Assembly: GCF_002906575.1 (NCBI RefSeq)
Contig: NZ_CP026311.1
Span: 124,001-188,000, forward strand
Source of the DNA: Salinigranum rubrum
Lineage (GTDB): Archaea; Halobacteriota; Halobacteria; Halobacteriales; Haloferacaceae
Direction of reading: 5' to 3'
DNA: 64,000 bases
Numbering within the stretch: position 1 is the stretch's first letter; every line of letters starts with the position of its first letter. The notes below the pieces were generated by a model. It did not search any database, was not told the DNA's origin, and saw nothing but the letters and a program-made list of their open reading frames with translations. A program made the position numbers and the translations under genes. Shown here piece after piece: positions 8,400 to 16,045 of this stretch.

Positions 8400-8801
8400 C
8401 TATTCCTGATCGCTCACGGGCTGGAGGAACATCACGTTCACACGGCCGACGGCATCGAAATCGCGGAGGTGATAGACCAACTCTCGAATCCGCGCTGCCG
8501 AGCCAGTACAGAAAATCGTCTCCAGACACCAGTCTCCGTGGTGCATATGCTGCATCGTGTTAATCACGTCCTCGAAGTCGTGTTGGACCGTGTGGAGATT
8601 GCCGATGACGAGGGTGTGTTCGTAATCGAATGCAATCGTTGCTACGGCGTCGCCGTCGATCGCTTCGAGCTGGGTGTGGCGCTCGGTGTACTCCTGGATC
8701 GCTTCACGAACGGCACGAGACCGCGATTCCATACCTTCCGCTTTCCACGTCTCGTCGAACGCATCTAGTACCTCCTGTGGGATGTTGAGACTCGTACGCA
8801 T
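8400..8801 (-). CDS. nikR: NikR-like nickel-responsive ribbon-helix-helix repressor
   Basis: This 133-residue protein has an N-terminal RHH (MRTSLNIPQEVLDAFDETW, then SRSRAVREAIQEYTE) and a C-terminal ACT-like metal domain. The metal site is recognisable in VQHDFEDVINTMQHMHHGDW followed by CLE: a His before the helix, an HxH and a Cys, as in NikR, although the HxH to Cys distance is one residue shorter than in E. coli NikR. The gene is divergent from a nickel transporter with 99 bp between the starts, which fits repression of uptake or control of efflux by Ni. A TATA-like TTCATAAG at 8825-8832 (minus) gives a leaderless message. Confidence 0.85.
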   Translation of the reverse strand: MRTSLNIPQEVLDAFDETWKAEGMESRSRAVREAIQEYTERHTQLEAIDGDAVATIAFDYEHTLVIGNLHTVQHDFEDVINTMQHMHHGDWCLETIFCTGSAARIRELVYHLRDFDAVGRVNVMFLQPVSDQE

Positions 8802-8820
8802 AGCGGCAGTTCGGCTCCTG

Positions 8821-8879
8821 CTAACTTATGAACGGTTATTACGCCCTCCCCGAATCGACCATAACAGCCGTTAACCGCC
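8821..8879. promoter_or_regulatory. Divergent nikR/nickel-transporter promoter with inverted repeat
   Basis: The 99-bp divergent gap holds AACGGTTAT (8831-8839) and ATAACAGCCGTT (8861-8872). These are inverted copies differing by a 3-base insertion, spaced like a NikR operator (arms about 20 bp apart). The arms flank the TATA-like element of nikR and the GTTAACC stretch about 30 bp before the transporter ATG. Confidence 0.5.
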
Positions 8880-8900
8880 AGACTGCCCTTCTTTCAGACG

Positions 8901-9722
8901 ATGTTACACGGCGAGGCGTTTGGGCTTCTACTCGGGGCAGTGCTGCTCGGAGCGATCCACGGTATCGAGCCGGGACACGGATGGCCGGTCGCCGCCACCT
9001 ATGCGCTCGACCAGACGAACAAGTGGTTCTACGGACTCGCTTCGAGTTTCATCCTCGGCATCGGACACCTGATCAGCAGTCTCGCGATGGTCGCCGTCTT
9101 CTTCTATGCGAAATCGTATTTCAATCTCACGCAGATCAACGAACCGCTCACGATCCTCGGTGGGGTCCAAATCGGCGGTCCGGTGAGTCTCGTCGCCGGT
9201 GTGTTGCTCATCCTCCTGGGTATCCGTGAGTACACAGGTCATTCACATGGCGACGGTCATTCCCACGACGCGGCGTCGCACGACGATGGACACGAGGACC
9301 ACGACCACGAAGGCGAATCCCACGATCACGGCAGTCACTCGGAGACCGATTCTGGGCTGTACGGTCGGCTCAAGGGTCTGATCACGAGCGGGGGGCATTC
9401 CCACGGCCATTCGCACGATGAGCGTGACGAAGCGGCCGACCGGGGACTTCTCGGAATCGCCTGGTTCGCGTTCGTCCTCGGATTTGCCCACGAGGAGGAG
9501 TTCGAAATCATCGCTCTGTGTGCGGGCTCGGACTACTGTCTCGAGCTGATGAGTGCGTACGCGATAACGGTGATTTTCGGTATCGTTAGCTTGACGATGC
9601 TGTTGGTTGCCGGCTACGAGAACTACGAGGAGAAAGTCGAACAGTATACCCCGTATCTCCCACTATTCTCGGCAATCGTGTTGATCGTGATGGGGCTCGG
9701 ATTCATCACAGGATTATTCTGA
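8901..9722 (+). CDS. NicO/RcnA-type nickel (cobalt) transporter
   Basis: This 273-residue polytopic protein has family motifs LGAIHGIEPGHGWPVAATYA in helix 1-2 and FVLGFAHEEEFEIIALCAG in the second half. The central cytoplasmic loop (residues about 115-180) is very His/Asp-rich (HSHGDGHSHD, HEDHDHEGESHDHG, HSHGHSHD), as in nickel/cobalt permeases of the NiCoT and RcnA groups. Import and export cannot be told apart by sequence; divergence from nikR supports Ni control. Confidence 0.85.
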   Translation: MLHGEAFGLLLGAVLLGAIHGIEPGHGWPVAATYALDQTNKWFYGLASSFILGIGHLISSLAMVAVFFYAKSYFNLTQINEPLTILGGVQIGGPVSLVAGVLLILLGIREYTGHSHGDGHSHDAASHDDGHEDHDHEGESHDHGSHSETDSGLYGRLKGLITSGGHSHGHSHDERDEAADRGLLGIAWFAFVLGFAHEEEFEIIALCAGSDYCLELMSAYAITVIFGIVSLTMLLVAGYENYEEKVEQYTPYLPLFSAIVLIVMGLGFITGLF

Positions 9723-9843
9723 GCCAGTTCAACCGTCTCTGGCTATCCGTTCACTTTCGATTCGAAGAATATCACACCCGAAAAGTCGTATTGGCATAAG
9801 AGCAATCGAAATAAATCATGGGCGTGTCATGTCTAACTGAACT

Positions 9844-10416
9844 ATGTCTACGACAGAAACGCTCGAAACGGAACTCTTCGGTCGCTCGGTCACGTTCGAC
9901 TACTCGGAACACTGGGTTGGCTACTCGCTGTTCCTCCTCCGGATCGTCATGGGCTGGACGCTCTTCCAGGGCGGCGTCACGAAACTCGTCACGTACCTCG
10001 ATTCGGACCCGTCGAACAACTGGACCGCCGCCGGCTTCTTGATGAACGCTGTCCCCGAGGGCAACCCGTTGATGGGTTTCTGGGCGAGTATGGCCGGCAA
10101 TCCGCTGATCGACCAGCTGAACATGTGGGGACTCACGCTGACCGGGTTGGCGCTCATTCTCGGCGCGTTCGTTCGGTGGAGCGCCTTCTGGGGTGCCGTG
10201 ATGATGCTGTTCTACTGGCTGGCGGCCCTCACCGGCGGACTGCTGGCTGGCTTGCCGGTCGCTCACGGCTGGGTCGTCGACGACCACATCGTGTACGCCG
10301 TTCTCCTGTTCGGCCTGGGCGCGTTCGGTGCAGGTCGAATCCTCGGCCTCGACGCCTACCTCGAACGACTCGATGTAGTCCAGTCCAATCCGTGGCTGCG
10401 CTATTTCCTCGGGTGA
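9844..10416 (+). CDS. DoxX family membrane protein
   Basis: This 190-residue four-helix protein has the DoxX pattern LFLLRIVMGWTLFQGGVTKL near the N-terminus and LTLTGLALILGAFVRWSAFW in the middle. DoxX-type proteins are linked to quinone or thiosulfate metabolism and redox stress. A TATA-like AAATAAATC at 9809-9817 is about 30 bp before ATG 9844. It is followed by another small membrane protein gene, 120 bp away. Confidence 0.85.
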   Translation: MSTTETLETELFGRSVTFDYSEHWVGYSLFLLRIVMGWTLFQGGVTKLVTYLDSDPSNNWTAAGFLMNAVPEGNPLMGFWASMAGNPLIDQLNMWGLTLTGLALILGAFVRWSAFWGAVMMLFYWLAALTGGLLAGLPVAHGWVVDDHIVYAVLLFGLGAFGAGRILGLDAYLERLDVVQSNPWLRYFLG

Positions 10417-10536
10417 GTACGCGAACTGGATCCCTCTTTTCGTCTCTTCTACAGAGACGTGCCCATCCACCTCTCGAACGGTCGCTTTCGAATCGTAACA
10501 ACAATCGCATTGAACGATGCCCCCGTATCTCTAGTC

Positions 10537-10836
10537 ATGAGCACGACGACCAACGCCACCAACCGTGCCGAATCGTCTCCGGGACCGATCCGTGAACTGA
10601 ACCCGATTGCACTCGCCTCGGCCGGAGCCATCGTTGCAGCAGCCGTGATGGTGCTGCTCGGCGTCTTCGGCGCCGTCGGCGTCTACGAGGGTGCCGTCCG
10701 CATGATGGAGCAGTGGCACCTGTTTTTCGAGCCCACGGTCGTCGGCACGGTCGCGGGCGTGATCGAGGCGGTCATCATCACGTTCGTGTTCACCTACAGC
10801 GTCGCGTGGCTCTACAACGTGTTCGCCCAACGGTAG
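10537..10836 (+). CDS. Small two-helix membrane protein
   Basis: This 99-residue protein has two membrane helices (ASAGAIVAAAVMVLLGVFGA and the C-terminal TVAGVIEAVIITFVFTYSVA) joined by a short amphipathic region (RMMEQWHLFFEP). No family is assigned. ATG 10537 (MSTTTNATN) fits a hydrophilic haloarchaeal N-terminus better than ATG 10459. Its position between DoxX and the universal stress protein on the same strand suggests a stress cluster. Confidence 0.7.
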   Translation: MSTTTNATNRAESSPGPIRELNPIALASAGAIVAAAVMVLLGVFGAVGVYEGAVRMMEQWHLFFEPTVVGTVAGVIEAVIITFVFTYSVAWLYNVFAQR

Positions 10837-10907
10837 CGGCTGCATCGAGTCGGAGCCGACCCTCGTAGTATCGCCAAAAACGGCCACCAAAATCGGCAAC
10901 ACAACGC

Positions 10908-11810
10908 ATGTACGACCACATCCTCGTTCCGACGGACGGAAGCGACCACGTCGAACCGGCTGTCGAGTACGCGCTCGACCTCGCACAGCACTACGACTGC
11001 ACCGTTCACGCGCTCCACGTCGTCGATAGCTCGCCGGTCGAGCGAAAACTCGAGCTGACCGCTCTGGACGACGAGTCACTTCCCGAATCGTGGCACGCCG
11101 CCGGCGACGACGCCACACAGCGGATCGCTGATCGGGCGATTAACAGAGGGGTTCAGGCCAAGACGGAAGTTCGTCGCGGCATCCCCGCCCGTGAGATCGC
11201 ATCGTACGTCGACGACAACGACATTGACCTCGTGAGTATGGGAACGCGCGGGCACACCGGCCTCGACCGCCTCCTCCTCGGCAGCGTCACGACGCGGATC
11301 GTCCGAACCCTCGACGTTCCCGTGCTCTGTGTGAACGCGCGAAAAACCGATCCAGCTACTGAACCGCAACAACCCGTACAGTTCGACGACGTTCTCGTGC
11401 CGACTGACGGGAGCAAACCGGCACAGGCCGCCGTCGCCCGAGCCGTCGATATCGCACGAACCTACGGTGCGACGCTGCACGGCCTCTACGTCGTCGACCG
11501 GCGTGCCTACGCGTCACGGCCGGGGAGTACGTGGACCGACCTCCAGCAGGTGCTGGAAGATCACGGCACGAACGTCCTCGAAGAGTTGGAGTCGAAGGCC
11601 GAAGAAGCGAACGTCCCTGCAGTAACCGAGGTCCGTCACGGGGTCCCCCATCGGGCGATACAGGAGTATGCAGCCGATACTGACGTTGACCTCATCGTGA
11701 TGGGAACACACGGCCGATCTGGCCTGTCCAGACAGCTCATCGGAAGCGTCACCGAGCGGGTGCTCCGTAGCTCTGATGTGCCGGTGTTGACGACCCGACG
11801 CTCGGGATAG
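10908..11810 (+). CDS. Tandem universal stress protein (two UspA domains)
   Basis: This 300-residue protein has two UspA domains (about 1-140 and 155-298). Each starts with the strand DHILVPTDGSDH or DDVLVPTDGSKP. Each ends with a nucleotide-binding G-2x-G-9x-G(S/T) motif, GTRGHTGLDRLLLGS and GTHGRSGLSRQLIGS, so both domains probably bind ATP. It is a cytoplasmic stress protein, monocistronic. Confidence 0.92.
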   Translation: MYDHILVPTDGSDHVEPAVEYALDLAQHYDCTVHALHVVDSSPVERKLELTALDDESLPESWHAAGDDATQRIADRAINRGVQAKTEVRRGIPAREIASYVDDNDIDLVSMGTRGHTGLDRLLLGSVTTRIVRTLDVPVLCVNARKTDPATEPQQPVQFDDVLVPTDGSKPAQAAVARAVDIARTYGATLHGLYVVDRRAYASRPGSTWTDLQQVLEDHGTNVLEELESKAEEANVPAVTEVRHGVPHRAIQEYAADTDVDLIVMGTHGRSGLSRQLIGSVTERVLRSSDVPVLTTRRSG

Positions 11811-11844
11811 CCACTCACTGCCGTGCTGGCGCTACGCGACGAAG

Positions 11845-12249
11845 CTACTGTTCGACGGCAGCTGATTCCGGAACCGACCCCTCGTACTGGTCGCGGAACT
11901 CTCCGATCAACTGTCCCATCTTGGCGTACCAGTCGTTGAGCAGGCGCTGCATCTCGTTGGCGATCTCGTCCGGGTCTGTCGGTCGGTAGACGTGGTAGTA
12001 GCCGCCCTGCTCGTAGTTTATCTGCGTCTTCTGCACGAATCCCGTCTGCATGAGCCGTTGCACTGACCGATACGCCGTCGACCGTTCCCGGTCGATTCGC
12101 TCGGCAACGTCGTCGACGGTCAGCGGTTCGTCACTCTCCGTCAGCAGTCGGAACACGTCCTTGTCGAGTTCCTTCAGCCCGTGAAAGCACTCCAACAGGC
12201 CGTCGCAGGTCATATCCTGCCGAAGAAGTTCGCTCATCGAGTTCGCCAT
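11845..12249 (-). CDS. Winged-helix regulator (TrmB-like HTH)
   Basis: This 134-residue protein contains a winged helix (LTVDDVAERIDRERSTAYRS, LMQTGFVQKTQINYEQGGYY) preceded by CDGLLECFHGLKELDKDVFRLL. Two Cys near the N-terminus (TCDGLLEC) may sense metal or redox. The C-terminal helix (MQRLLNDWYAKMGQLIGEF) probably dimerises. I start at ATG 12249 (MANSMSELLRQ), with 12237 as the alternative. The upstream reading to 12396 overlaps the likely promoter and does not look like protein. Confidence 0.8.
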   Translation of the reverse strand: MANSMSELLRQDMTCDGLLECFHGLKELDKDVFRLLTESDEPLTVDDVAERIDRERSTAYRSVQRLMQTGFVQKTQINYEQGGYYHVYRPTDPDEIANEMQRLLNDWYAKMGQLIGEFRDQYEGSVPESAAVEQ

Positions 12250-12415
12250 ACGGCCCGATAGGTCGTTCGGGCGAAAAAGCGTTTGTATGAACGAGGCAAT
12301 ACTATGCTCGTCTGGTTCGGTCGCGAACGGGGACCCTTGGTCGAGTTTCTGAACGTCTACATCTCGGGAGCGGGGACGATCCGCCGTCCGCGTCAAGCGG
12401 CCCCTCAGATCCCGC

Positions 12416-13012
12416 TCACCGAACGACGAATGCGCCGTCGCGTTCCATGTACGGGTGACCGTATCCGCAGTCGGTGAGACAGCTAAGCGTGTAATCCCCG
12501 CGCTCGGAAGCTCTCAGCCGGGCGGTCGTCGGGGTGGTCGCATCCGCCGGGAGCGGAATCGGATGCAGCATCATCCCACCCATCCCGCCGCCCATGTTTC
12601 GACCGGACGGCATCACGGCGAGGCTGTGGTCGGGATAGCGCTCGTTCGCGTCTTCGAGCGCGTCGTGGAAATCGCCGGTCGTGGGAGCCGGAATCCGGTC
12701 TTCGTTCCGTTCCTCGAGCGTCTCGTGGTCAGGAACACCCTCGCGGACGGCCGACGGCAGGGCTCCCAATGCGGTCTCCGCGCTCGTGTTGAACGCCACG
12801 ACGTCGACGACAGTGCCGCGGTCGAAGGCCCACTCTTCGCGTTCGGTGCCAGTCTCGTCGAGGAGGACGAACCCCCAGTGGTACGACCCGACGTAGACGG
12901 TGACGTCGGCGTCACCATCGCTCCCAGGGAATCCGGGAGAGACGCAACCGGACAGCGCTGCGACCGCACCACCGGCCGCTAGCAGAAATTCACGGCGGCG
13001 ACGGGGAGTCAT
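12416..13012 (-). CDS. Lipoprotein with CuA (COX2-like) copper site
   Basis: This 198-residue protein has a TAT-type signal (RRRREFLLAAGG) ending in a lipobox LSGC. The C-terminal cupredoxin has CLTDCGYGHPYM, which is exactly C-x3-C-x3-H-x2-M of binuclear CuA sites, and upstream MMLHPIPLP corresponds to the first His ligand loop (DVxHSF-type) of cytochrome oxidase subunit II. ASERGDYTLSC aligns with the PGxYxGxC strand. No membrane anchor is present apart from the lipid. It could receive or pass electrons or store Cu outside the cell. It is followed by SHOCT and DUF302 genes on the same strand further upstream (spacing 9 bp), so probably one operon DUF302-SHOCT-CuA. Confidence 0.85.
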   Translation of the reverse strand: MTPRRRREFLLAAGGAVAALSGCVSPGFPGSDGDADVTVYVGSYHWGFVLLDETGTEREEWAFDRGTVVDVVAFNTSAETALGALPSAVREGVPDHETLEERNEDRIPAPTTGDFHDALEDANERYPDHSLAVMPSGRNMGGGMGGMMLHPIPLPADATTPTTARLRASERGDYTLSCLTDCGYGHPYMERDGAFVVR

Positions 13013-13021
13013 CGTGAGAAC

Positions 13022-13393
13022 TCACTCATCGGCTCGGAGTTTCGACCGTCGCGTTTCGAACTCCTCGTCGGAAAGGTCGCCCCGGGCGTAGGCGATGCGA
13101 AGTTCCTCCAGCGCCGAATCGTGTGACTCCCGCTGATTCAGCAAACGACGAGCGAGGACGTATCCCCCGCCGAGCAGGACGAGCAGGAAGACGAGTTGCA
13201 GGCCGAAACCGACGAGCCCGAAGCCGCCACTTCCACCGTACGGACCACCTGTCATGCCACCGAAGCCACCCATCCCGCCGTAGCCCATCATACCCATCCC
13301 ACCGAACCCCATCATCAGGACGGGCCAGAGTACGAGCACGCCCAAGAGGACGAGTAGTATCGTCGTGAGATCGCGCTGATTCGCGTCTGACAT
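13022..13393 (-). CDS. SHOCT-domain membrane protein
   Basis: This 123-residue protein has a first helix (ILLVLLGVLVLWPVLMMGFG), a long Gly/Met-rich stretch (GMGMMGYGGMGGFGGMTGG), a second helix (FGLQLVFLLVLLGGGYVLA) and a SHOCT tail (LEELRIAYARGDLSDEEFE). It is homologous to the SHOCT proteins at 1468 and 2408. It sits 2 bp after a DUF302 gene and 9 bp before the CuA lipoprotein, which supports joint work in envelope copper handling. Confidence 0.85.
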   Translation of the reverse strand: MSDANQRDLTTILLVLLGVLVLWPVLMMGFGGMGMMGYGGMGGFGGMTGGPYGGSGGFGLVGFGLQLVFLLVLLGGGYVLARRLLNQRESHDSALEELRIAYARGDLSDEEFETRRSKLRADE

Positions 13394-13395
13394 CG

Positions 13396-13797
13396 TCAGT
13401 TCCCCGCTCTGTCGACGGCGGTCAGCACGCGCTCGAATCGCTCGTGAACCTCCTCAGCGACCGAGTCCAGTGCCGGGTTGTCGGCGACGCCGACCAACTG
13501 TTTGGGGTCCACGGCCCGAACGGCGATGTCACCCTCGTCGGTCTCATAGACGACCACGTTGCACGGCAGGAGCGCACCGAGACCGAGCTCCTCTTCGAGC
13601 GCGTCGTGTGCCAGCTGCGGATTACACGCGCCGAGGATGCGGTAGTTGCGGAACTCCTCGTCGAGCTTCTGCTTGAGTGTCTCCCGAACGTCGATGTCAC
13701 AGAGGACGCCGAACCCTTCGTCTTCGAGCGCCGCGACCGTTCTCTCGACCACGCTTTCGAACTCCCCATCGAGCGTTGTTTGGAGTGTATAGGACAT
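13396..13797 (-). CDS. DUF302 domain protein
   Basis: This 133-residue paralogue of the 1776-2195 gene keeps EGFGVLCDIDVRETLKQKL, the ACNPQLAHDAL motif and LLPCNVVVYETDEGDI. The start at ATG 13797 (MSYTLQTTL) matches the paralogue; the longer reading to 13857 would cover a likely promoter. It leads the operon DUF302-SHOCT-CuA. Unlike its paralogue it has no GATTTGCTG palindrome upstream. A TATA-like CGATATAACC is at 13821-13832 (minus). Confidence 0.88.
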   Translation of the reverse strand: MSYTLQTTLDGEFESVVERTVAALEDEGFGVLCDIDVRETLKQKLDEEFRNYRILGACNPQLAHDALEEELGLGALLPCNVVVYETDEGDIAVRAVDPKQLVGVADNPALDSVAEEVHERFERVLTAVDRAGN

Positions 13798-13868
13798 TCT
13801 ATGCAATATTGTACGGGCACGGTTATATCGGTTGCGTCGTGATGAGTGACAACACATTACGGAGAGAG

Positions 13869-14144
13869 CTACTGCCGGAGCGAGAACAGCAAGACGAGGA
13901 AGCCGAGCCCGATTGCGACCGACTCGATGATGTGAACGACGGCAAGATCAAACCCGGCGAACTCGAACAGCACGCCTTCGAGAAACACGCCGAGGGTGAT
14001 GATACCGAACCCGAGCGTTGCGTTCCGCATATACGGGGTTCCCGTTCGCCGGTACGCTTGGAGACTGTAGTAGGTGATAAACACACCGAGCACGAGGACG
14101 AGCACTCGCACGAACACGAGGATCGCCGTGACCGTGTCGACCAT
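13869..14144 (-). CDS. Small membrane protein, DUF7521-like
   Basis: This 91-residue protein has three hydrophobic helices and the motif ITYYSLQAYRRTGTPYMRNA in the first loop, shared with the next gene (YQAYRGYRRNHSQPLLYVA). These haloarchaeal proteins (DUF7521 as I recall) typically lie next to a winged-helix gene, as here. The order is HTH (14435), DUF7521 (14148), DUF7521 (13869), with gaps of 2 and 3 bp. Confidence 0.8.
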   Translation of the reverse strand: MVDTVTAILVFVRVLVLVLGVFITYYSLQAYRRTGTPYMRNATLGFGIITLGVFLEGVLFEFAGFDLAVVHIIESVAIGLGFLVLLFSLRQ

Positions 14145-14147
14145 CGA

Positions 14148-14432
14148 TTATCCCCCCATTTCCTTCGAGCCACCGTACAGTGCGTACAGGATCGTGAGCA
14201 TGCCGACGGCAACGATCCCCGTGGCGATGGCCGCGGCATCGGACAACGGAAGCCCAATCACATCGAACAGGATGCCTTCGATGACGGCACCGAAGCTGAC
14301 GAACACGAAGCCGATGGCGACGTAGAGCAATGGCTGGCTGTGATTGCGACGGTAGCCCCGGTAGGCCTGATACGCGATCAGGAACCCGAGGACCATCGTG
14401 ACGAACTTCGCGATGATGAGTTCAGCGTGCAT
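14148..14432 (-). CDS. Small membrane protein, DUF7521-like
   Basis: This 94-residue protein has three helices and the shared motif YQAYRGYRRNHSQPLLYVAI, with a conserved Glu in the second helix (GAVIEGILFDVIG). It starts at ATG 14432, 2 bp after the HTH stop, so it is co-translated with the regulator. The role is unknown. The pairing with a regulator under an autogenous-looking copper-regulon operator suggests a membrane sensing or export role (inference). Confidence 0.8.
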   Translation of the reverse strand: MHAELIIAKFVTMVLGFLIAYQAYRGYRRNHSQPLLYVAIGFVFVSFGAVIEGILFDVIGLPLSDAAAIATGIVAVGMLTILYALYGGSKEMGG

Positions 14433-14434
14433 GG

Positions 14435-14785
14435 TTACTCGTTTCTCATTTCGTCCCAGATGCGCGTGAAGCGGTCGGCGGCGTCCTCTCGCAGTTCGAC
14501 GCGAACGTCGAACCCCGACTCGAGGAGCTGGACATCGACGCGGTTGAGCTGGGCTTCGTACTCGCTGTAGTGGTGGCCGTCGGGGTCGACGTGCGTGTGC
14601 TCGGTAAGCAGGTCGTGCTCCAGTAGTGTGTTGACCCGGCGGGACACGGTCGAGACGGACATATCGCACTCTCGGCTAAGCGCCTTCGCTGATAGTCGCT
14701 CTCGACGCGTCGCCTCGAGGATCGCGCGTGCATAGTCGTCGTCGAGGATGGCGAAGATCGCCGAGGTGTCCCGCTCCTCGCTCAC
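14435..14785 (-). CDS. ArsR-like winged-helix regulator, candidate copper-regulon factor
   Basis: This 116-residue protein starts at GTG 14785 (MSEERDTSAIFAIL). It has a winged helix (LDDDYARAILEATRRERLSA, ALSRECDMSVSTVSRRVNTL) and a wing with several His (HTHVDPDGHHYSEYE). It is the first gene of the operon with two DUF7521 proteins. Its promoter shares the palindrome GATTTGCTG-N3-CAGCAAATC with the divergent blue-copper gene, and the same palindrome occurs before the copper ATPase and a DUF302 operon. This makes it the best candidate for the protein that binds it, though direct binding is inferred. Confidence 0.8.
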   Translation of the reverse strand: MSEERDTSAIFAILDDDYARAILEATRRERLSAKALSRECDMSVSTVSRRVNTLLEHDLLTEHTHVDPDGHHYSEYEAQLNRVDVQLLESGFDVRVELREDAADRFTRIWDEMRNE

Positions 14786-14807
14786 AACATACCTTCCTTC
14801 GGAGGAG

Positions 14808-14863
14808 TATATAAAGAAACGCCGATTTGCTGACCCAGCAAATCTGCGTGCCGGTCTATATGA
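14808..14863. promoter_or_regulatory. Divergent promoters around copper-regulon palindrome, copy 2
   Basis: The perfect repeat GATTTGCTG-N3-CAGCAAATC lies at 14824-14844. To the left, on the minus strand, TTTATATA (14815-14808) begins 8 bp away and serves the HTH operon. To the right, on the plus strand, TCTATATGA (14855-14863) begins 10 bp away and serves the halocyanin gene. One operator is thus placed symmetrically next to the BRE of two promoters, which suggests joint activation or repression. Confidence 0.8.
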
Positions 14864-14901
14864 CCAGCCTGTGTAGGCTCACGTGCAAGGTGACCGATGC
14901 T

Positions 14902-15537
14902 ATGACCGACTCACTCACGCGGCGACGGATGCTTCAGGCGACAGCTGGCGTGGCGGCCGTCGGACTCGCAGGCTGTACCGGGGCGCAAAACGACGGTGGC
15001 GGGTCGACGACCGAGACGCCGACCGACGAATCGGAGTCGGGACACAGCGACGAGGAGAGCGGACACGACGACGGAGAAGACGGACACGACGAGGCGGTCG
15101 GTGCGCCGAGTGACACCGCCGAGGTCGCGATGATCACCGAAGACGGTGGCTACCACTTCGAGCCGCACGTCGTGCGGGTCAACGTCGGTGGAACCGTCAC
15201 CTGGACCAACGAGAGCGGGAGCCACTCGACGACGGCCTACCACCCCGACAACGACCAGCCCCAGCTCGCCCCCGACGGCGCTACTGCGTGGGACAGTGGT
15301 ATCGTCTCCGAGCAGGGGGCGACGTTCGAGCACACCTTCGAGACCGAGGGCGTCTACCACTACTATTGTACGCCCCACGAGACGCTCGGAATGATCGGCA
15401 GCGTCATCGTCGGCGAGCCCGACCCCCACGAACAGGTCGCCCTCGAAGAGCCGCCCGCCGACAAGCCCGAGAAAGTCCGTGAGAAGCTCGCCGAACTCAA
15501 CGAGATGGTCAGCACGGCACTCGGTGACGACCACTGA
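14902..15537 (+). CDS. Halocyanin/plastocyanin-like blue-copper lipoprotein
   Basis: This 211-residue protein has a TAT signal (LTRRRMLQATAG) with lipobox GLAGC, then a Ser/Asp/His-rich linker (ESGHSDEESGHDDGEDGHDE) and a cupredoxin domain. The copper ligands are the His of SGSHSTTAYH and the C, H and M of YYCTPHETLGM. The C-terminal tail is acidic. It starts at ATG 14902, about 45 bp after a TATA box and operator. It is probably an outside-facing electron carrier or copper buffer induced with the copper regulon. Confidence 0.9.
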   Translation: MTDSLTRRRMLQATAGVAAVGLAGCTGAQNDGGGSTTETPTDESESGHSDEESGHDDGEDGHDEAVGAPSDTAEVAMITEDGGYHFEPHVVRVNVGGTVTWTNESGSHSTTAYHPDNDQPQLAPDGATAWDSGIVSEQGATFEHTFETEGVYHYYCTPHETLGMIGSVIVGEPDPHEQVALEEPPADKPEKVREKLAELNEMVSTALGDDH

Positions 15538-15610
15538 GACTGCGCATTTCTTGAGTTCTCGGCTGTAGGGTCACAACTGGCTATTGTCGTCGAGAGGGAA
15601 TGAGAACCGT

Positions 15611-16045
15611 ATGGACTGGAGACAGGCAACCGAGTCGTGCGCTCCACCCGTTGCCGTCTGGGTGTTGATGGCTCTCGTTGGCGTGCTCGGAATCTCTGGC
15701 GTCGCTGGTGGTGGCCAGTTCGTACTCGCCCCGTCGGGTGACATCATCGGGCTCTCGACGACACTCCTCCGTGGATCGCCGTTCGAGAGCTTTCTACTGC
15801 CCGGCATCATCCTGTTCACGGTGCTAGGTGTCTATCCGCTGGTAGTCTTGTATGGGCTCTATCGTGGCTCTCGGTGGGCGTGGCCGGCGGCCCTCTCCGT
15901 CGGCGCAGCCCTCATCGTCTGGGTGCTCGTCGAAGGCGCCATCATCGGCTTCGGGAAACGATTCCAGTATCCGCATCTGGTACAGGGGATAGCCATCGTC
16001 GTGCTCGCTCTGCTCCCCTCGGTTCGAGCGTCTCTCAGCGGATGA
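15611..16045 (+). CDS. Four-helix membrane protein
   Basis: This 144-residue hydrophobic protein has about four helices (VAVWVLMALVGVLGISGVAG, FLLPGIILFTVLGVYPLVVL, WAWPAALSVGAALIVWVLVE, GIAIVVLALLPSV). ATG 15611 (MDWRQATE) is chosen over 15584 because the charged Met-Asp-Trp start directly precedes the first helix. The family is unknown; small haloarchaeal integral proteins with YGLYRGSRWAWPAAL are common. It ends 11 bp inside the convergent gene. Confidence 0.7.
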   Translation: MDWRQATESCAPPVAVWVLMALVGVLGISGVAGGGQFVLAPSGDIIGLSTTLLRGSPFESFLLPGIILFTVLGVYPLVVLYGLYRGSRWAWPAALSVGAALIVWVLVEGAIIGFGKRFQYPHLVQGIAIVVLALLPSVRASLSG

